Shown: positions 59,741 through 64,000 of the stretch, piece by piece
Layout: each line of letters starts with the position of its first letter
Numbering within the stretch: the stretch's first letter is position 1
Assembly: GCA_907165135.1 (NCBI GenBank)
Contig: OU015569.1
Coordinates: 8,370,501-8,434,500 of the forward strand
Direction of reading: 5' to 3'
Source of the DNA: Oikopleura dioica
Taxonomy: Eukaryota > Chordata > Appendicularia > Copelata > Oikopleuridae
Length of the DNA stretch: 64,000 nt
Position numbers and translations under genes: made by a program
The notes under the pieces: generated by a model
Database searches by the model: none
The model's input: only the letters and a program-made list of their open reading frames with translations
Told to the model about the DNA's origin: nothing

Positions 59741-61603
59741 ATGAATTCGTTTGTAGAATGCCAACGGCGAGAGTTTGAGATGCCGTTGAGTGTGAAATCG
59801 GGATATTCGGCAACGTCGTCAGCATATACTCCGAACTGCACTCCGAAGCCAAAAGATGCCCTTCTCAAGGTTCATTTTATTCTGATAAACGACGCTTCAA
59901 CCGAGCTTTAGGTGTGGAAGTTCTGCAGGAGACTGCTTTACGTTCGCCAGATGGACTTCCAATATGCTCTTTGCAGGGGTGACCATTTGGGCATTGGGCA
60001 AATCGGGCAATTTTCGGGCAAAAACGCTTTTGGGCGGGTATTTGGTCGGCTCAACGCCTGAAAATAGGCTGGGCAACATGGGATACGTCGGGCATTTGGG
60101 CATTTTCTGGGCAGTTGGGCACCATTGGGCAGCTGGGCAAATGCCCACCGGGGAAAATCACGAACGTGGGCGTTTTCCTGCCCGCTTATTGGTCGTTAAG
60201 CTCGCAAAGAAAAAAAAGATATAAGGAGAAGGTTCTGCAAGGGTGTGTGAAGTGGACCTCAATGGTTAGCTGTCTACCTTTGACCTCCTGATCCTTTTAT
60301 GAAAATATCCACCCCGTTAACTCGACTTTTTTGCGGAGATGGTTCTGCAAGGGTCTGTGAAGTGCACCTTGAAGGTTAGCTGTCTACGGTAGACTCTACC
60401 CTTGACCTCCAGATCCTTTTTATCCCTTATTTTTGAACCCCTTGTTCGAGACGGTTATGCAAGAGTGTGTGAAGTGGACCTTTATGGTTAGCTGTCTATT
60501 CTTGACAACCGGACGGAACTTTTACATAATTATTTTTTCGACCCCTTTTAAATATTTTTCAAACCTTTCAAGAGCCTTTTTTTGCTTAAAATTCGTTCAA
60601 TCACTTCAACTGAAACAAATTATTAAAAGAAAAGTAAAAAAGAAAAGTTTTAAGAAGCCTGAAATGCCGGGAAAATTTTTGCCCGAAAAATTGCCCAATC
60701 GCCCGATTGGGCATTCTGGGCACATTGGACTGGTCGGGCATTTGGTGGGCCCGGGTCTTGATTTTTGGTATTGGGCGGGCAATTGGTCGGCCCGACGATA
60801 ATTTTTTGCCCAAATGGTCACCCCTGCTCTTTGGCAAGTGCACAAATTGCTAACATGTCCGCAGAAGCTTTACGTCGACTTCCAATACAGGTAAGCGTTT
60901 CTGATTCATCCATCACTAAAGAAACTCAAGAAAAACAACAAAAGGTCAATTCGCTCGAGATGATCCTGCCTTTCTCGTCATGTTGGCGTTAACATTCATT
61001 ATTCTTACGCTCAGTTTCGGTGTTCTTACAAGTCTCCCGATTCGGGACATGCTATTTGTGATGTTTTGGCTCGTTGGGATCGATTGTATTGGCTGCGGCA
61101 TGTTGGTTGCAACATTCTTCTGGTTTATTGGAAATAAATTTCTTCTGTCACATCCCCGTTCAAGAGGTATTTGGATTGATATTTTTTGATTTACTTTTTT
61201 CGCTCAGGCAACGACTTGGAGTGGGGCTTTTGTTTCGATGTACACTTAAACTCTTTCTATCCCTTTCTGATAATTCTTCACGGTGCTCAACTGCCGTTTC
61301 TTTGGCTCATCAACGGAAGCGAAAACTTCCTGCCCATACTTCTCGGAAACAGTTTTTGGCTTGTCTCTCTAACTTATTACTGGTACATTACTTTCCTCGG
61401 CTACAAGTAAGTTCGCGTCTGATCTTCACAAAGCTAACTTTCTGTTTAGTATTCAGCCGAATCTACAAAAAAGTACAGTATATCTGCTTCCATTGGTGCC
61501 TATAGCCTTATCTTTTGTATTATCATGCATTTTCCGATTGAACTGGACGTCTGGTATGGTCAGTTTCTATCAACATCGAATAGGCCACACGCCGAGCAAC
61601 TAA
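59741..61603 (+). CDS. UNC50: UNC50 homologue, Golgi/ER multi-pass membrane protein, interrupted by a hAT element, 278 aa
   Basis: Exons 59741-59869, 59912 to about 59978, 60839-60890, 60931-61166, 61208-61406 and 61450-61603 close a 279-codon frame. Diagnostic blocks are RQMDFQYAL, DFQYRKTTKGQFARDDPAFL, WGFCFDVHLNSFYPFLIILH and WLVSLTYYWYITFLGY, as in UNC50/GMH1. Five hydrophobic segments are visible. UNC50 is needed for assembly or trafficking of certain receptors, including nicotinic receptors in worms. The conserved ...YALWQVHKLL segment is split by the hAT element at 59974-60825. Either exact loss of the element and one duplication copy, or GT-AG splicing from 59979 to 60838, preserves the frame and length; splicing would give ALCRVHKLL. 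The gene begins 37 bp after the RBM28 stop. Confidence 0.88.
59974..60825. mobile_element. non-autonomous hAT-type element, copy 2, inside an UNC50 coding exon
   Basis: It has the same terminal repeats as copy 1 (CAGGGGTGACCATTTGGGC and complement) and is flanked by the 8-bp duplication GCTCTTTG (59966-59973 and 60826-60833). Those 8 bases are UNC50 codons (Ala-Leu-Trp). Subterminal TTGGGCA repeats and three tandem units (about 60226, 60335, 60447) match copy 1. There is no transposase frame. Confidence 0.93.
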
Positions 61604-61660
61604 CAACGACGATCTCATACTATTCAACTTTTAACTCTTGTACCCCTACTAGCCAAGGAC

Positions 61661-63759
61661 ATGTCTTCATATTACTCCTTACAGTGCAAAGCATTCACAC
61701 TTCGCTTTTCGCATTCTGTCCAGAGTCGGAAATTCATAACTTGTTCAATCTGTCTACTGGATCGAATCAGAAAATATGATGGAACAAAAGATCCATTAAG
61801 AATGTCGTCGACGCTTCGGCGCTTTCGACAGATATGCAGTCGAACGTGGAAAACCTCTAATCTAAGGTGAGCGTTAAACACCCTTGTTATTAACAAGCTG
61901 TTACTATATTTAATTATCGTCTTCTTACATTTCCGTCTTAGGCGTATCATGTCTTATGCTATGATGCCTGCTCCGAATCTGAGCGAAAAACGACACGGCG
62001 GGAACGTCGTGGCGAGCGTTTTGAAGGCGAATGCTGTTGATTCCATCTTTGTGCTCTCCGGCGGACATGTCTCACCAATATTTGTCGGCTGCGAAGAACT
62101 CGGAATACGCGTGATCGACACACGAAATGAGTCAAATGCAGTGTTTGCAGCCGATGCGAATGCTCGACTAACCGGCGGCATCGGGGTAGCTGTTGTTACT
62201 GCTGGCCCGGGTGTTACCAACACGGTTACAGCGCTGAAAAACGCTCAAATGGCGGGAAGCCCCGTTCTACTTCTCGGTGGCGCTGCGGCGACTTTGCTGA
62301 AGGGGAGAGGGGCCCTTCAAGACATCGAGCAACTGGATGTTCTGAGAACTGTGTGCAAGGAAACGTTTACTGTCTCCACTGTGCGCGACATTGTACCAAC
62401 ACTACACAGTGCGATTGAATGCGCGATTTCTGGCAATCCTGGACCGGTGTTCGTTGAATTGCCGATCGACACTCTTTACCCGATGGAGATGGCACAAAGT
62501 GAGCTAAACCCGCCTACTGGTAATACTGCAGGAGCGAAAGTTGTGAAACTTTTTCTGGACGCTTACATTCACAATCTCTTCACGCGAGGATTCGACAACT
62601 CAGCTTCGATGATTACTCCGAGAGCTCTTCCAATTTCAGAAGGGGCCGTAGAGGATGCGAAGTCGTTACTCCTCCAAGCTAAACGGCCTGTCTTCGTTCT
62701 TCAATCACAGACAGTTCTTCAACCGTCAAAGCTTCATCATCTCGCTGATCTTCTTGAGAAGACCGGCGCTCCAGTTTTTCTCGGAGGAATGGCCAGAGGA
62801 TTATTAGGTGGCGAATCTACTGTTCAATGTCGACACGCACGTGGAAATGCTCTGAAAGAAGCCGATGTAATCTTTTTGTGCGGAGTTCCACCCGATTTTC
62901 GTCTTAATTACGGCAGAAACCTCCCAAAATCTGCGAAAATCGTCACAATAAATCGTGACCCTGACGCGTTAAAGCAGAACACTGATCTTTTCTGGAAGCC
63001 GAAGATGGCTGTTAACGCGGACCCAGCTGATTTCATGATTGCTCTCCTTGAGAAATGTCCATCTAATGTCGCACCAGAGTGGCTTGAGACATGCAAAAAT
63101 CGAGACGATGATCGTGACGAAGAAATAGCTGAGAAAGCGTCATCACCCGCGACTGATGGAATTAATCCAATTCATTTGTTTAGGGAGCTTGACTCTATTC
63201 TGCCAGACGATACCATCCTTATCGCCGATGGTGGTGACTTTGTTGGTACTGGTAGCTACATCTTACGTCCTAGAGCTCCTCTTAGCTGGCTTGACCCAGG
63301 TGCTTACGGTACACTCGGTGTTGGAGGTGGATTCGCACTTGGTGCGGCGGCGGCTTTTCCTGATCGTCCAGTTCTTATTGTCTACGGTGATGGGTCCTGC
63401 GGGTATTCCTTGATTGAGGTGGATTCGATCAAACGACTTGGCTTCGATAATATCCACTGTATTATTGGCAACGATGGCCGATGGAATCAAATCCTTCGCG
63501 CTCAGGAACAATTACTCGGTTCTCCAGTTGCTAACATGCTCGAGCGATCGGAATATGAAAAAATTGCCCATGCGTTTGGAGCAGATGGGATCAAACTTGG
63601 GCCGGAGGACAAGGATCTAGCTCTAACTTTCTCAAGTATATAACATTTTCACTTTTTAAACTCATATCGTGATTAGAAATTTTGAAGTCAGGCAAACCGA
63701 CGGTTATCAACGCGCTCCTTGGGTCGACCGATTTCAGAGATGGCTCAATATCAGTGTAA
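61661..63759 (+). CDS. ILVBL: ILVBL/HACL2-like thiamine-diphosphate enzyme, up to 660 aa
   Basis: Exons 61661-61866, 61942-63635 and 63677-63759 close a 661-codon frame with 75- and 41-bp GT-AG introns. The acetolactate-synthase-like fold is complete: [50 protein letters not shown] (thiamine-activating Glu region), [47 protein letters not shown], and the TPP-binding [14 protein letters not shown]...NDG. The end [10 protein letters not shown] matches ILVBL. The human enzyme is an ER 2-hydroxyacyl-CoA lyase. Whether the first exon is coding is uncertain; an internal start at 61949 would still give the whole core, and I do not see the membrane helix of the human N-terminus. The gene begins about 57 bp after the UNC50 stop. 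Confidence 0.88.
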
Positions 63760-63907
63760 CTCAAAGTGCGGCACTATTCGACATTATTTGCAGTTCGTTC
63801 AAAGCTTTTAATTCATATAATTTTGTTTTCTGATTCTTCAATTCTTCCTTCTTGATTTCTGATAGAAATTAATTCCTTCTAATTATTTGACGAGCATTTA
63901 TTCAAGA

Positions 63908-64000
63908 ATGACGTCTCGGGTTAACGATTTGCGACAACTGCTTAATGATGCACAGAGACCTGATGGACAGGATCCTGATTACAACCGCAGTGAAAGTCAA
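63908..64000 (+). CDS. start of a further gene, cut by the window end
   Basis: An open frame beginning MTSRVNDLRQLLNDAQRP runs off the window. TATTCAAG|AATG immediately before it has the same acceptor-next-to-start arrangement as the other genes here. Too little is visible to name it. Confidence 0.5.
   Translation, partial: MTSRVNDLRQLLNDAQRPDGQDPDYNRSESQ

Overview
The window looks like nuclear DNA of a larvacean tunicate (Oikopleura-type appendicularian). This is inferred from several traits. The genes are metazoan (NUMB, geminin, ZFP36-type TTP, TMEM129, ERCC6L/PICH, DCLK, UNC50). They are densely packed on both strands and split by many tiny introns, mostly 38-50 bp. Some introns have non-canonical GA-AG, GG-AG or GC-AG ends. 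Many start codons sit 0-8 bases after a strong AG acceptor with no visible upstream exon, as expected for spliced-leader trans-splicing. Several same-strand genes are separated by only 40-140 bp. The species cannot be fixed from sequence alone.

Layout. 1-6.6 kb: 3' truncated ERCC6L/PICH helicase (-), an unrecognised acidic protein (+) and an about ten-pass membrane protein (-). 8.3-18.3 kb: two adjacent lactase-phlorizin-hydrolase-like genes (+) with five family-1 glycosidase (GH1) domains. The first gene encodes two catalytically dead domains. The second encodes active, dead and active domains plus a C-terminal membrane anchor, and its second exon is interrupted by a 0.9 kb inverted-repeat transposon. 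20.8-23.0 kb: orphan gene (+). 24.3-34.3 kb: a run of six minus-strand genes: PPM1K-like phosphatase, doublecortin-like kinase, adenosine kinase A, ribulose-phosphate epimerase, a TAB1-like pseudophosphatase and adenosine kinase B. 35.7-37.0 kb: a hAT-type element with a second element nested inside it. 37.3-38.7 kb: tandem CCCH zinc-finger gene (-). 41.6-54.0 kb: geminin, two uncertain small genes, SH3-PX-BAR sorting nexin, a short kinesin-1 heavy chain, TMEM129 and NUMB (all +). 54.4-63.8 kb: RBM28, UNC50 and ILVBL/HACL2, tightly spaced on the plus strand like an operon. RBM28 carries a foldback element at a 3' splice site and a minus-strand gene inside an intron. UNC50 carries a second copy of the hAT element inside a conserved coding exon. 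The window ends in the first 93 bases of another plus-strand gene.

The most interesting theme is that three unrelated inverted-repeat transposon families interrupt transcribed genes in ways that behave like, or create, introns. In UNC50 the terminal inverted repeat supplies a ready-made GT donor, and splicing to an AG just beyond the target duplication keeps the frame and the protein length.

Exon boundaries were assigned by hand from reading frame, splice signals and remembered family sequences. Where exon sums are given they close in frame, but no transcript data were available.
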